This document shows positions 54,731 to 64,000 of a stretch of 64,000 nucleotides of DNA, piece by piece. Position 1 is the stretch's first letter. Every line of letters starts with the position of its first letter. The stretch lies in contig NC_080561.1 in NCBI RefSeq assembly GCF_030253575.1, positions 5,323,001 to 5,387,000 of the forward strand, given 5' to 3'. The notes under the pieces were generated by a model. It saw only the letters and a program-made list of their open reading frames with translations. It had not been told where the DNA came from and did no database searches. A program made the translations under genes and the position numbers. Source of the stretch: Rhododendron vialii. Taxonomy: Eukaryota; Streptophyta; Magnoliopsida; Ericales; Ericaceae.

Positions 54731-55571
54731 TGTTGAGATCTTGCGCCTAAAAGCTTCTGAATTCAACCGAATTGTTTCTTTCCAGATCAGGTCAGTCCGC
54801 CGTCGATTCATTCCTAGTGTATCGCTCTAGGGTTTGAAAATGTAGGCTTTTACTGTATTTGGCTTTGGGGATATCAGCTCTTGATTTGGATTTGCCTAGC
54901 AAGAAATAAGATTACTGCTGGATTAACTGATTTTTTTTCTTCGATTCTTGCTCTCAAGTTTTTTCTTTTGGTTGTTGTTATGAAAGTCAACTATAGGAAT
55001 TGGAACATGTGACGCGTAAAACGTAGGCTTGACTGAGTTTTGATTCGTATGCCTCAATTTTGAGCATTCTAATTCAGCCCCGCTTACGAGTATTGCCTGA
55101 GTTGTTCTGTTGGATTCGATTAAGTTGTAGTTTTTTTCATTCGTTAATCATAATCTACTCTATCCTAGGGGACTTGGGAGGGGATGGGGTGCTTATGGGA
55201 ATCGAACCTTGCCCATATGCATGAGAGTATAAGAGAGGCACCAACTGCACTCGACTCCACTTGCAATTAAGTTGTAGACTTGTAGTTAATTACCCAATCA
55301 TTTCGTTACCTTTGATTCCATCTGATTATATGGAAAATGCAGTGTAAAATATGATATCTTGTTTCCTTAAGAAGCTGCACCTGGGTTTTTATTTTCCTCA
55401 TGCGTTTGAGATTCTAAACAGTGAAGAACACGGGTTCTTATTCTCCTTCTAGTTATTTCATTTTCTATCTGCTGAGAAAACAGAAGAAAAAAAGGAAAGA
55501 AAGAGAAGAGAGAAGATGGGGACGAGACCTTGACCAATGGGTTGGTGCTTGGTTGTGTTGAGAGGTGTGAA

Positions 55572-55829
55572 GAGAAATTTTTGGGAGCCGGGTGGGTACC
55601 ACATGGCCATGCCCACGTGGTGCCCAAGAAGCCCATCCGGGCCGTCCAAATGTGTGTTGGACGGCCCAGATTGAAACCATCTCTCTCCTCTCACCCCACC
55701 TCTCTCTCTCTCTTCTCTTTCTCTCTCCTTTAACTCTCTCCAACTCCGAGCTGTCCAAAACCGAAATGGACGGCCCGGATGCTCTGCTTGGGCACCAAGT
55801 GGTGCCCGCTCGGCACTCAAAAATTTCTC
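55572..55829. mobile_element. Palindromic MITE with GGACGGCCC core
   Basis: Left end GAGAAATTTTTGGGAGCCGG; right end, reverse-complemented, GAGAAATTTTTGAGTGCCGA. The arms share 'gtgcccaag' and 'catccgggccgtcca'. The flanking 8-mers (GTGTGAAG/CGTGGAAG) match only partly. Related cores occur at 60770-60900. Confidence 0.75.
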
Positions 55830-56269
55830 GTGGAAGTGAGCTGAAAAAGTGAGAAGAAGGACAGGAAGAAACACAAGTGAGAGAAAGAAGTGGGTGTGGA
55901 AAATGAGTTAGGTGAAACTGGTTAGGAAGAGAAGAGGGAGAGGAAAGACATAGCTGAGAATCCAATTGGGACTGGATTTAGTCTGCTCCATCTTTTTCCT
56001 CTCAGCAGCTCCATTCAAGTCTCCAACTGCAGGTGCTCATGGGTTTTCTGTTTTCCATACAAACACAAACCAATATATCTATGCATTACGTTTAATTTGG
56101 GTAAATTGTGGAGCTTTTAGATATTATTGCTGTAATTTTGATGTTGCTTGTGGTCTGGAATGTGCAAGTGGAACTGTTCAGCGGCCAAATAGCTTGGGTT
56201 TGGGCTTAACTTCTTGTTTTTCTTTCAGAGGTGTGTTGATAATAACGTAATTTTGTTTCTCTCAAGACC

Positions 56270-57327
56270 TTGATGGAGTGTTGAGCAGGTTTGTTTGTGA
56301 ATGTTATAGAGTTTCATAGTCATACTAATTCAGTTCTCTTGGCTGGAGAGAGGATTTTTGCCCATATATGATGTTATCCTCTTCGTCACCAAATGAGAAG
56401 CTTACTACGTCATTGCAAACCATCTGTTTGTCTCCTGTTGTGACTGTAAGCGCTACTCTTTCCCGGTAAAAACCTATCTGTAAAAAGCCTTCCTAAGCTC
56501 CAGCCGTAGTAAACCGTAATTGTAATCCGTCCCCTCAACATCGGAGTAATTACCACTTCAAAGTATCTTCTTTTCTTTCTTTTAGTTGAGTTTTGGCAAG
56601 ACTATCTCAAGATATAGTATCTTTTCTCCTTTTTCTTTTAACCCATTTTAGCCGTTCTTTTTCCTCCATGGAATTCAATCTTGAACCTATCTTCCTCTTT
56701 CTGGACTGAGAATACTGTCTTTGTTTCTCTATTAAGACTGGAAGTTCATCTCAAGGAACTAGACAAGTCTTCGTATACGATTTATTACTTGGTTAGAAGC
56801 AGCATATTGAATTTCGCATCACTTGAAAATGAATTTTTATGCATAGAGAATTCTCAGTAAAATGAAAGCCAATTGGATCATATGCTTCCTGGCTAGATTT
56901 TGATGCCATCTATGCTCCATGGGTACGCTACACGGGGACTTTTGTGAATGTTTTATGTACCTGCGTCGAATGTTCAGGACTGGAATGAATTCTGAGTTTT
57001 TTTTGGACATGGGTAATAGTCTAATTGAAGATATTCACAACATATACCCTCTTTTGAGTTTATCACATAACTGAATATCAAGCTGGGTATGTGAAGGCGC
57101 AGGGGAGTGTTCAATTCTCTTTCATAATTCTGTCGCGAGGTGCAGAATTCTCACTCTCTCTGCTTTTTATATTCTATGTTGATCTTATTTGTAATGCATC
57201 TCTTGGCTTTCCGAGTTTGGAACCTCAGTATTTGTATGTTTATGCTCCATGCCTACCTACCAATCTACTTCATCTGTATCATGTTGATTGTGGAAATGCC
57301 TCATTGGATTTCCTTGTGTTAGACTTA
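56270..57327. other. Spacer or intron-like sequence, no gene seen
   Basis: T-rich sequence with no conserved frame. It may be intronic to the decayed gene whose exon remnants lie at 58757-59820. Confidence 0.4.
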
Positions 57328-57335
57328 TCTGTGAG

Positions 57336-57978
57336 TAGGGCTGCAAACGAGCCAAGCCGAGTCGAGCTTTGACATGCTCGGGCTCGGCTCGTGAAAAAAT
57401 AGACCAGCTCGAGCTCGGCTCGTGGTTCATTTCCTCAGCTCGAGCTCGGCTCGCAGAAGCTCGAACATCACGCGTGAGACCAGCTCGGCGTTCAAAGACT
57501 GGTCACTTTAGTTATATAGGACTCTTTGTCTATAAATGTTTTAAAGGTTTCCAATGTGGAACTTGTGTTGAATGCCGTTCCTTTGCTTTTACTTATGACT
57601 ACTTGTCCCACATCGAAAAGCTTGTGACTCTCCAGCCATTCATTTGATATAAATTCTTCCACTCCCTTTGCTTTTTTGCATCAGCTATCTGCGCATGAAA
57701 TGATGACACATGGCAGCTTTGGATGATGCCCAAAAATGTAGGAAGTTAACAAGTTTACACCTTCCTAGCATTGAATAGTCATATTGACTATGTGTAGTGC
57801 TTGGCTCGCGAGCCCATCTGAGCCGAGCTCTAGGTAGCTCGGTCTCGGCTGGTTTAAGAAACGAGCTTAGGAATATGGCTCAAGCTCATTCTTTTACCAT
57901 TTGAGTCGAGCTTTAACAAGCCATTCTCGAGCCGAGCTTCGAGTAGCTCGCGAGCCGCTCGGCTCATAAACAGCCCTA
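57336..57978. mobile_element. hAT-type element with GAGCTCGGCTC arms
   Basis: Termini TAGGGCTGCAAACGAGCC and, reverse-complemented, TAGGGCTGTTTATGAGCC; exact 8-bp TSD TCTGTGAG at 57328-57335 and 57979-57986. The arms are degenerate 'gagctcggctcg' runs that pair. The central third is unrelated sequence with 'cttgtcccacatcg'. 643 bp, non-coding; a younger relative of 33316-33654. Confidence 0.92.
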
Positions 57979-58756
57979 TCTGTGAGTCAGCTATGTGGGT
58001 TCTTGCCTCTTGCCTCTTCCCTCTGAATCTTCAAATTTTAATGCGGCTTATTCCAAGTTTTTGATCTTTTAGTTCTGGATAGCTCAAATGACGGATAGCC
58101 TTGGTACAAGCACTATGCTTGGGAATCATATTTTTCAACTGCATACTTCTTCCCAACTCGAATGGCTCTTATACTTAGCAAAGACAAAATCACAATGTTG
58201 AGTGCATTATAAGTTTTTTTTTTTTTTTTGAAAACCAGAGTTGCATGTATGCTACTCCCTGACTTCAATCTGGTTTTATACTTTCAGTGGATTTCTTGCA
58301 AGTGATTTCCATCCTGGGTTACATTCTGTCTGGCGTTGCGATTTGAGCATAACTTTGTAATTATGTATCCTTGTTCTAGATCTGTGTTACTTCATGGTAA
58401 ATTACTTGCTTAAAGTTTGAATGAAAGTAATACCGCTGTTTGACTATTGTTCCCCTAATTCCATCAATGCGAGGAAGTTCCACTTCAGATAGGTTGTTTT
58501 ACTTCATGTTGAACCCCCCCCGGTTCACCACAACAGGAAGTATTAGAGTAAGGACAAGTGAAGAGACAATTTTCTGAGTTAAAGCAAAAGGGTTAACCAC
58601 CTGAAAAGGAAAACTGTATATTGTGCTAGCCAGTATGACTTGGGAGTGAAATAGGCATGTTTTGAAAATTTGGTTTTATGTATTATGAATTGGCTAATTT
58701 GTGAACTCCATTAGTTAGCCCTTTATCTTTATCCTTTTATTTGTAAAATTTTATAG

Positions 58757-60205
58757 GCAAGCTGAGCTGTTGGAAAGGAAAAGATTGAAAAAGCTTCAGC
58801 GGAAGGAACTGAAAATGAAAGGGCAAGCAAATGGAGAGAAGGTAGATCTAAAGGACATCTCTGCTGATTTATTGGACAGTCCACCATCTGCAGAAATATC
58901 CAGTTAGAACGTCCTAGAAACAACCACAGAACATGTCCCTTCACCTTTTGAGCCTGTCCAAACTTGTAGGTTGTAGCGGTGAAGAACGATACTGAAGCTC
59001 AAAGTGGATTCAGCCTCGAACACTCAGATTTAGGCGCCTTTCCAAATGCTGAACGCCAAATGGTACATGCAGTGTTCTAAAAGGCGGCCGCCTAGGCCGA
59101 TTAGTCCCCTCCTAGGCTCTAGGCGGTGGTCTGATGCCTAGATTAGACAGCCGACTAGTCGGGTGCCTAGTCCCCGCCTATGTGCTAGGCGGCCGACTAT
59201 TCGGCACCTAGGTGCTAGGCGGCCCTTTTCCACCCGTCTAGCGCCTAGCGATTTTTAGAACATTGGGTACATGGAAATCACCAAGTTTTGGACGTAACGG
59301 CTTTTATTCAACTCAGAATCTCTAGTTCAGACCAGGAAACTAAAAAAGGAAAACGAGGGAAAGATCTTGAAATCCATATTGTTGACAGAGGATGTAGCCA
59401 AAATGGATCAACTTACCAGTGAGGTGATGATTGGTTTTATATCAGTCCCACTTGGTTACTGTACTTCCCACCGGCAGGATGATGATCTGATTGAAGCGCA
59501 AGAGCATTGCAGTACAGAGCATGCAATTTTGAAGCACACAGAAATTGATTCTGTCCATGGTGGTTCCCAATCCACGGTTAAGCTTCGGAGGCCAGTGAGC
59601 TGGCACGAAGTCAGAGGTCCATTGCCGGTCCAAAATGGCAAAGAGGACGTAATAACAGGAGGAAAGGACCATGGCCGAATGGTGCCAAGTGAAACTTGTC
59701 TATGATCTTGTGCTTCGGGTGATAATGAGGCTGATTCTCACCCCGCAGTGACCAAAAGTGCTCCTGCAGAAGGATTGCTGTTCTCCAGCAATGCTGCAAA
59801 AGCTTTTCTTGCACAGAGTATGGTTATAATTCTATCATTTAGTCCCTCTCTGCTATGCTTATAACCTGAGAATTGCTTGTGGTCCATTAGAGGATTTCCA
59901 ATTCACAATGGTTAAAATAACATGTCAGAGCCAAACTTTGGCTCTAGAGTATCCAAAATGCTAAAGTATGGCTACCTTCTGTTGCTAGAAATGCTTTTCC
60001 TTCTCTGCTATACTTGTAACTTGACAATTCTTTATCAGGTTCATGATTTGTGTGTTGCTTCTAAAATCCAATGTCAATTATTTGGATATAAAAGGACGAA
60101 GCTCTCGTTGTCTACATGTTTAGTTAAGAGTGGAAAGCTGCCGATCAAAGAAGATAATGAGCGGAAAGCTGTGCATGTGGCCTTAGAGAGAATAATAGAA
60201 GACAG
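58757..60205 (+). pseudogene. Degraded multi-exon gene remnant, possibly stress-response NST1-like family
   Basis: A splice acceptor (ttatag) at 58756 is followed by a charged, coiled-coil-like stretch QAELLERKRLKKLQRKELKM, then in-frame stops from about 58905. Further coding-like pieces follow: AQSGFSLEHSDLGAF; QETKKGKRGKDLE; KLRRPVSWHEVRGPLPVQN; and SNAAKAFLAQ before a possible donor at 59819. After 60040 another piece reads EDNERKAVHVALERIIEDS. The pattern resembles plant proteins often labelled NST1-like, but the name is tentative. The remnant has several stops, a hAT insertion at 59070-59265 and a partly duplicated 3' end. No intact product is possible. Confidence 0.6.
59070..59265. mobile_element. 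hAT MITE inside a pseudogene exon
   Basis: Termini CAGTGTTCTAAAA and TTTTAGAACATTG are near-perfect inverted repeats, flanked by an exact 8-bp TSD GGTACATG (59062-59069 and 59266-59273). Interior arms are 'ggcggccgcctagg'-type palindromic repeats. 196 bp. Removing it and one TSD rejoins the exon sequence on either side. Confidence 0.93.
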
Positions 60206-60414
60206 TTGAAGGGAATGGCGAAGATCAGTTCTTGCTTGATTATTTGATTTTAGAAGTTCTAATCTCAATTTAAGTGGGTTTCAATTTTGTTTGGTTTTTC
60301 GCATGCTGCCTCAGAGAGAATGATGATAGAAGACGCTTCAGTTGAAGGGAACGGGGAAAATCAGCTCTTGCTTGATTATTTAATTTCTTAAGTTGTTCTA
60401 ATCTCAATTTAAGG
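60181..60414 (+). repeat. Imperfect tandem duplication at the pseudogene 3' end
   Basis: 60181-60274 and 60309-60414 are about 95-105-bp copies ('gagagaat.atagaagac', 'cttgcttgattattt', 'aatctcaatttaag'). The first copy lacks about 10 bp present in the second, which changes the reading frame after IEDS. Confidence 0.85.
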
Positions 60415-60699
60415 GATTCGGGGGTGCTATAGTGCACCCCGTGTAGTGCATGTGTAGGGCAGTGACAACCATTATCAATCAACGGTTCAGATCAAAAATC
60501 AATTATGATCGATAAATCGTTCATAATTAAAAATTATATTTCAATCATTCATTGTTAAAATCGATGGTCAGGTGCGCACAGGATTTCCCAATTCCAATTT
60601 AAGTGGGTTTTAATCTGTTCATAATTTATGCACAGATTCCAAACGCAAAGTGTTTTGCTAAATGAATTATAGTGTCACAGATTCTTCAATTTTGGTTGG

Positions 60700-60950
60700 C
60701 ATATCCCCTAACCTGACCCGGGGACCCTGCCGAGCGGCACCCCTGCCGAGCGGGTGCCGAGCGGCCAATCCGGCCGTTCATCTCGGAATCAACGGCCCGA
60801 ATCAAAACATCTTTTTCCTTTTCTTTTTCTTTTTTTTTAAATCCGTTCCGTACCTTTACATTCGGGCCATCCAAAACACTTTTGGACGGCCGAGATGCGC
60901 TCGGCACCGCTGCCAAGCACCTCTGCTTGGCAGCATCTCCCAATCCCCCC
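60700..60950. mobile_element. Probable GGACGGCCGAG-type MITE
   Basis: GC-rich left part (repeated 'tgccgagcgg') and right part ('ctcggcaccgctgccaag') form an imperfect inverted repeat around an AT-rich middle. The core 'aacacttttggacggcc' matches other copies in the window. Boundaries and TSD not resolved. Confidence 0.5.
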
Positions 60951-60959
60951 TTAACCTGA

Positions 60960-61654
60960 GGTGATCTATGAAGAATGAGGATGAGGATGAGCAACATGGC
61001 TCCGTTTTGTGCAACATCCAAATGAACCATTTTTGCGCGAGTATCTAGTACACATTCAATTGTTATAATCTGCGGAAACTAAATCCCAAACTGGTCCCCT
61101 TGATTTGAATTCCCAGCCGGCAAAAAGAAAATAGCTATCTCAACTCATAAACTGGCAACAAATCACAAGTTTAATATGGGCCAAAACACCATCAACAGAC
61201 AATATGTGAACGACCCGTCAGAGAACTAGGAGTGGTGGCGCAGACAGTAGAGGAGGCCGAATAAGATTCCTGCGTTGGTCTATCTCGATGCAACCAATGT
61301 TCCAATGTTCCATCCTTGCTTTTATTTTGGTCAGCGCATTTAAAAACTGAAGGACAACAAAAAGCTTAAATAAATGGGAAGAGATGAGGATCGAAGAAGA
61401 TGATGAGGTGAGGACTGACTTCCTTCTTGTCCTCCCACCTCTCTCTCTCAACGACCGTTTTTCCTTTCTCTCCCTCTCTCATACGGTGTTGTTGCCTATT
61501 TGATACGCCTATTAGGCATTCCTAGATGTATACATATACTCATATATACAAGGCCCTTATACTAAGAGCACTCTTGGTAGCAGTCCGGTTTAAGTCAGGG
61601 ATCGCTGATTTTGTTATGGTCTGCACCTCATTGTTCCATATCGAATTTCGATTA
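60960..61654. other. Spacer, no gene seen
   Basis: No conserved frame or RNA gene found on either strand. Confidence 0.5.
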
Positions 61655-62151
61655 TGGATGTCGTTTGTCTGTATTAGGTACACGGGGTGTTTTTGTAATT
61701 GGCCCTATGTAGGATGCAATCCAGTGTTACATTTGTTTTCTTACAAACTTAATGCATTTATGAATCATATCGAACGATATCTGATCAACGTGATTTTTGA
61801 CGTGGTTAAAGTTCTCGACGATCTCTAAAGATTGAACGGCTCCGATCATTGTTATAGACACAAAAAGGTCCCACGAATGGTCCAAACTAGACCGAACTGG
61901 TTGGAAGAAAACTGGACGTGATCCTCCCCATCCATAAACACTGTTGCATTACCGTCATTATGATTTTCTTTTAAGAGAAAAACAAGAAGATTTACTGCGT
62001 TTAATCGTGCGTGTCCAAAAGTATTTTTAACGGTCGATATTGAAAATTAATTTTTATCGGTTAAAAAATAGAAAATACATCTCATTGCGCGAATGAACAT
62101 ATGAGATTGAGTATAGCCGTGAAAAAGTTTCTCTCCCTACCTTTGCCAAAA

Positions 62152-62188
<37 letters not shown>

Positions 62189-62243
62189 GTGTTGAGATTG
62201 AGCTCTCAAAGCTTCTAAATTCAACCGAATCGTTTCTTTCTGG
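61655..62243. repeat. Duplicated segment (paralogue of 53880-54785)
   Basis: Matches the left copy in order, without the Stowaway-like insertion, and ends abruptly at 62243 where similarity switches to the PDX2-containing block at 34205. Confidence 0.8.
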
Positions 62244-62246
62244 AAC

Positions 62247-62918
62247 AAGAGGGACTAGAAATTTGGGGTAAAGGCAGAAGAAGAAAATAAAAGGGATAAA
62301 ATGAAAATACCTAATCAAAAAAATTTACAGCTGTTCTTTATACGGTTGCTTCTACTGATACACAGGGAGATCAGTTACGGATTTTTGGGACTCTTCTCCA
62401 GCTGCGAAGTTGCTACTTCAGGCTCCGTCCCAACGTCATCGACATTTTTGGGACTCTTCTCCAACTGCGAAGTTGCTACTTCAGGCGATCTGTCCCAACT
62501 TCATCGACCATCTTCAAAAAGTAACTATGCCTGCACAAGCAAATGTTTAGAACCTCAAGTAAAATGATAAGAGAATGAACAGAAAATTGATGTATACTAT
62601 CGTGTGTCCGTGGTTAATTCAGGATGAAAGGCAGTTGCTACCAAGTTTCCTTGCTTCACAGCCCCGATAACTTTTTCTTCGGAACCAGTACTTCCTGAAT
62701 CATTTCAACAATTAATTGTGCTGCGACAAAAACTGATATGATGCTACCGGAAAGCCCGTGGTTTAAAAGTCACAAACATTCAACACTGTCTTTTTTCTGC
62801 CATTGTTTTCAGGTAGTCCATTCTTGAATGTCAGCACATTTTTCCTACACCATTTCCATATTTCATGCTTAACGTGCATAATCTTCAAAGGAGTGATCCA
62901 TAACTCATGCTTATCTGA
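62247..62918. repeat. Duplicated block carrying the PDX2 fragment (paralogue of 34205-34816)
   Basis: Co-linear from 'actagaaatttggggta' through 'actcatgcttatctgagggtt'. The right copy has about 50 extra bp near 62732-62780. The left copy is interrupted at its end by the inverted repeat 34814-36336. Confidence 0.9.
62375..62694 (-). pseudogene. PDX2 3'-end fragment, copy B
   Basis: The penultimate exon remnant 62598-62694 reads [19 protein letters not shown] then HPELTTDTR; here the HPE motif of the glutaminase triad is intact. The last exon remnant 62375-62530 begins HSYFLKMVDEVGT and carries two EPEVATSQLEKSPKN-like units, but a frameshift after GT ends the frame early. As in copy A, the Trp codon split by the intron reads TA|G, a stop. 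No upstream exons. Dead fragment. Confidence 0.82.
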
Positions 62919-63225
62919 GGGTTGTGCCAAGATTGAAAAACTAACAGTTGTATTTGGTCATGATATGGGGTGAGACACCAGTGACATCCACCACCATATG
63001 CAGAGAGGAAGCCCCGATTTGTCTCATCAAAAATATTCGGGTAAAAGTAATTTTTTTATTTTTCCGATTCGTCTTGATGAGACGAATCGGAAAACCAAAA
63101 GAGTGAGGCACAAAACTAACAAACGAAAAAAATTCAAATAAGGATAAAAACCAAAAAGTAAAACAATATAGATCGAGGATCAAAAAAAAAAAAAATGGTA
63201 TATATCTTTTTCCTTTCCCCCCTGC

Positions 63226-63844
63226 CCCATGAACCAAACAACCTACGGGGGAATTTTTTTATTTTCCTTTCCTTTTCCCCATTTTCTTCAAGTTCCAAAC
63301 AAATGCAGAGGCCTTGGCATATATACGAGAAGTAAAAAGACCATGGTTGGGTTATACACAGGGCCAAAAGACTTTTGAGTCGGGTTAGGATTGGGTTGGG
63401 CCTTGAACTGGGTTACAAAATGGTTAGGAAGTTGGTTGGGCTATACAAAAGAATTAGAATGGGCTATTTGAATCGAATTGATTAAGTGAGGTTACGGTTC
63501 AGTTGAATTTCAACTGATGCGGGCGTCTGGTAATAGTAATACTACGCGACCAAACCCAACACTTGGATACTGAAATCCACAAAAATTTAGGTTTGTACCA
63601 TAAATTTTTTACTTGGCCAGACCTTTTTTTTTTTTTACTTTTCTAATTCCTCTCATCGAGTTGAACCAATAATCCACAAAAGATTGACGCGAAACTAATA
63701 AAAGCGATTTTTTTTAATAAAGACCAAAAATTAAGCCAATTAACTTATTTAGCTAAAATACCCTTGTTTTTAAAAAGTGATAACTGTGTGAGTAGTAATT
63801 CTGTAAAAGTTACTCAAAACATGTTACTATATATTGGGGTATCA
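63226..63844. repeat. Duplicated spacer block (paralogue of 38687-39492)
   Basis: Co-linear similarity to the left copy, with small indels. Together with 62247-62918 it shows that the right edge of the window is a rearranged copy of the 34-39 kb region without the intervening insertions. Confidence 0.88.
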
Positions 63845-63850
63845 ACCAAT

Positions 63851-64000
63851 TGGGGGACGGTATTGTGCAGTGGTGTGTGCAGCACCGCATTGCGCACCTC
63901 TGAGTCCTCGGATCGTGCATCAAAAGGCTCGGATCTCATCTCGGCAATGAATGACTCTCGATCGTTGGTTAACGAGATAAGATTCGAGCCGTCGGATGCA
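63851..64000. mobile_element. Partial GC-rich MITE-like sequence at window edge
   Basis: Contains 'ctcggatctcatctcggcaa' and its near-complement 'acgagataagattcgagccg', an inverted arrangement similar to about 13070-13240. Cut off by the window end. Confidence 0.45.

Larger units (their letters stand above)
53880..54785. repeat. Duplicated segment (paralogue of 61655-62243)
   Basis: 'tttgtctgtattaggtacac' at about 53886 and 61664, and 'tttgccaaaatcgcctctct' followed by a CT tract and 'ttcaaccgaat' at about 54681 and 62143, in the same order. The left copy is interrupted by the MITE 53947-54178. The 54680-54790 part looks like a gene leader: CT/GCTC tract then CCAGATCAG|gtcagt. Confidence 0.8.

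Noticed and set aside
55458..55965. Minus-strand frames of 138 and 166 residues
   Set aside because: They run through the palindromic MITE 55572-55829 and CT-rich sequence. Composition is Arg/Ser/Phe-rich noise in several frames at once.

Overview
The window is nuclear DNA from a flowering plant, most likely a eudicot. It has compact genes with many short GT-AG introns, AT-rich introns and spacers, (GA/CT)n tracts near gene starts, and spacers full of small DNA transposons and LTR remnants. I cannot name the species. There are no rRNA or tRNA genes, no CRISPR array and no prokaryotic or viral gene. Gene models were built by hand from splice sites and conserved protein frames; each complete model closes in a single frame.

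Region 1 (1-31 kb) is gene-rich: the 3' half of PANK2 (+), a CMP-sialic acid transporter-like/UTR6 nucleotide-sugar transporter (-, 15 coding exons, 350 aa), a small conserved plant protein of unknown function (+, 2 exons, 171 aa), a probable plastid-targeted protein of unknown function (+, 4 exons, 379 aa), and a CPK9-type calcium-dependent protein kinase (-, 7 exons, 571 aa). Their introns and flanks hold a SINE with perfect target-site duplications (TSDs), a TRIM retroelement and several MITEs.

Region 2 (31-53 kb) has no intact gene. It is a transposon landscape: Stowaway-like and hAT-like elements, long fold-backs, a 1.5 kb inverted repeat that would fold into a ~730 bp hairpin, a PDX2 pseudogene fragment, and two apparent solo LTRs with exact 5-bp TSDs (3.0 kb and 1.45 kb) nested with a hAT element inside older LTR-element debris.

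Region 3 (53-64 kb) holds one plausible intronless membrane-protein gene (172 aa), a degraded pseudogene interrupted by a hAT MITE, more MITEs, and a mosaic segmental duplication (61.65-63.84 kb) made of copies of sequence near 54 kb and near 34 and 39 kb, including a second PDX2 pseudogene fragment with the same inactivating stop.

The genes are ordinary single-copy plant genes with unrelated jobs (CoA metabolism, Golgi sugar transport, Ca2+ signalling) and do not form a pathway. I found no clear new multi-gene system. The most interesting signals are the long hairpin locus, the intron bordered by a direct repeat of its own splice junction, two GC-AG introns, and the shared-stop PDX2 duplication.
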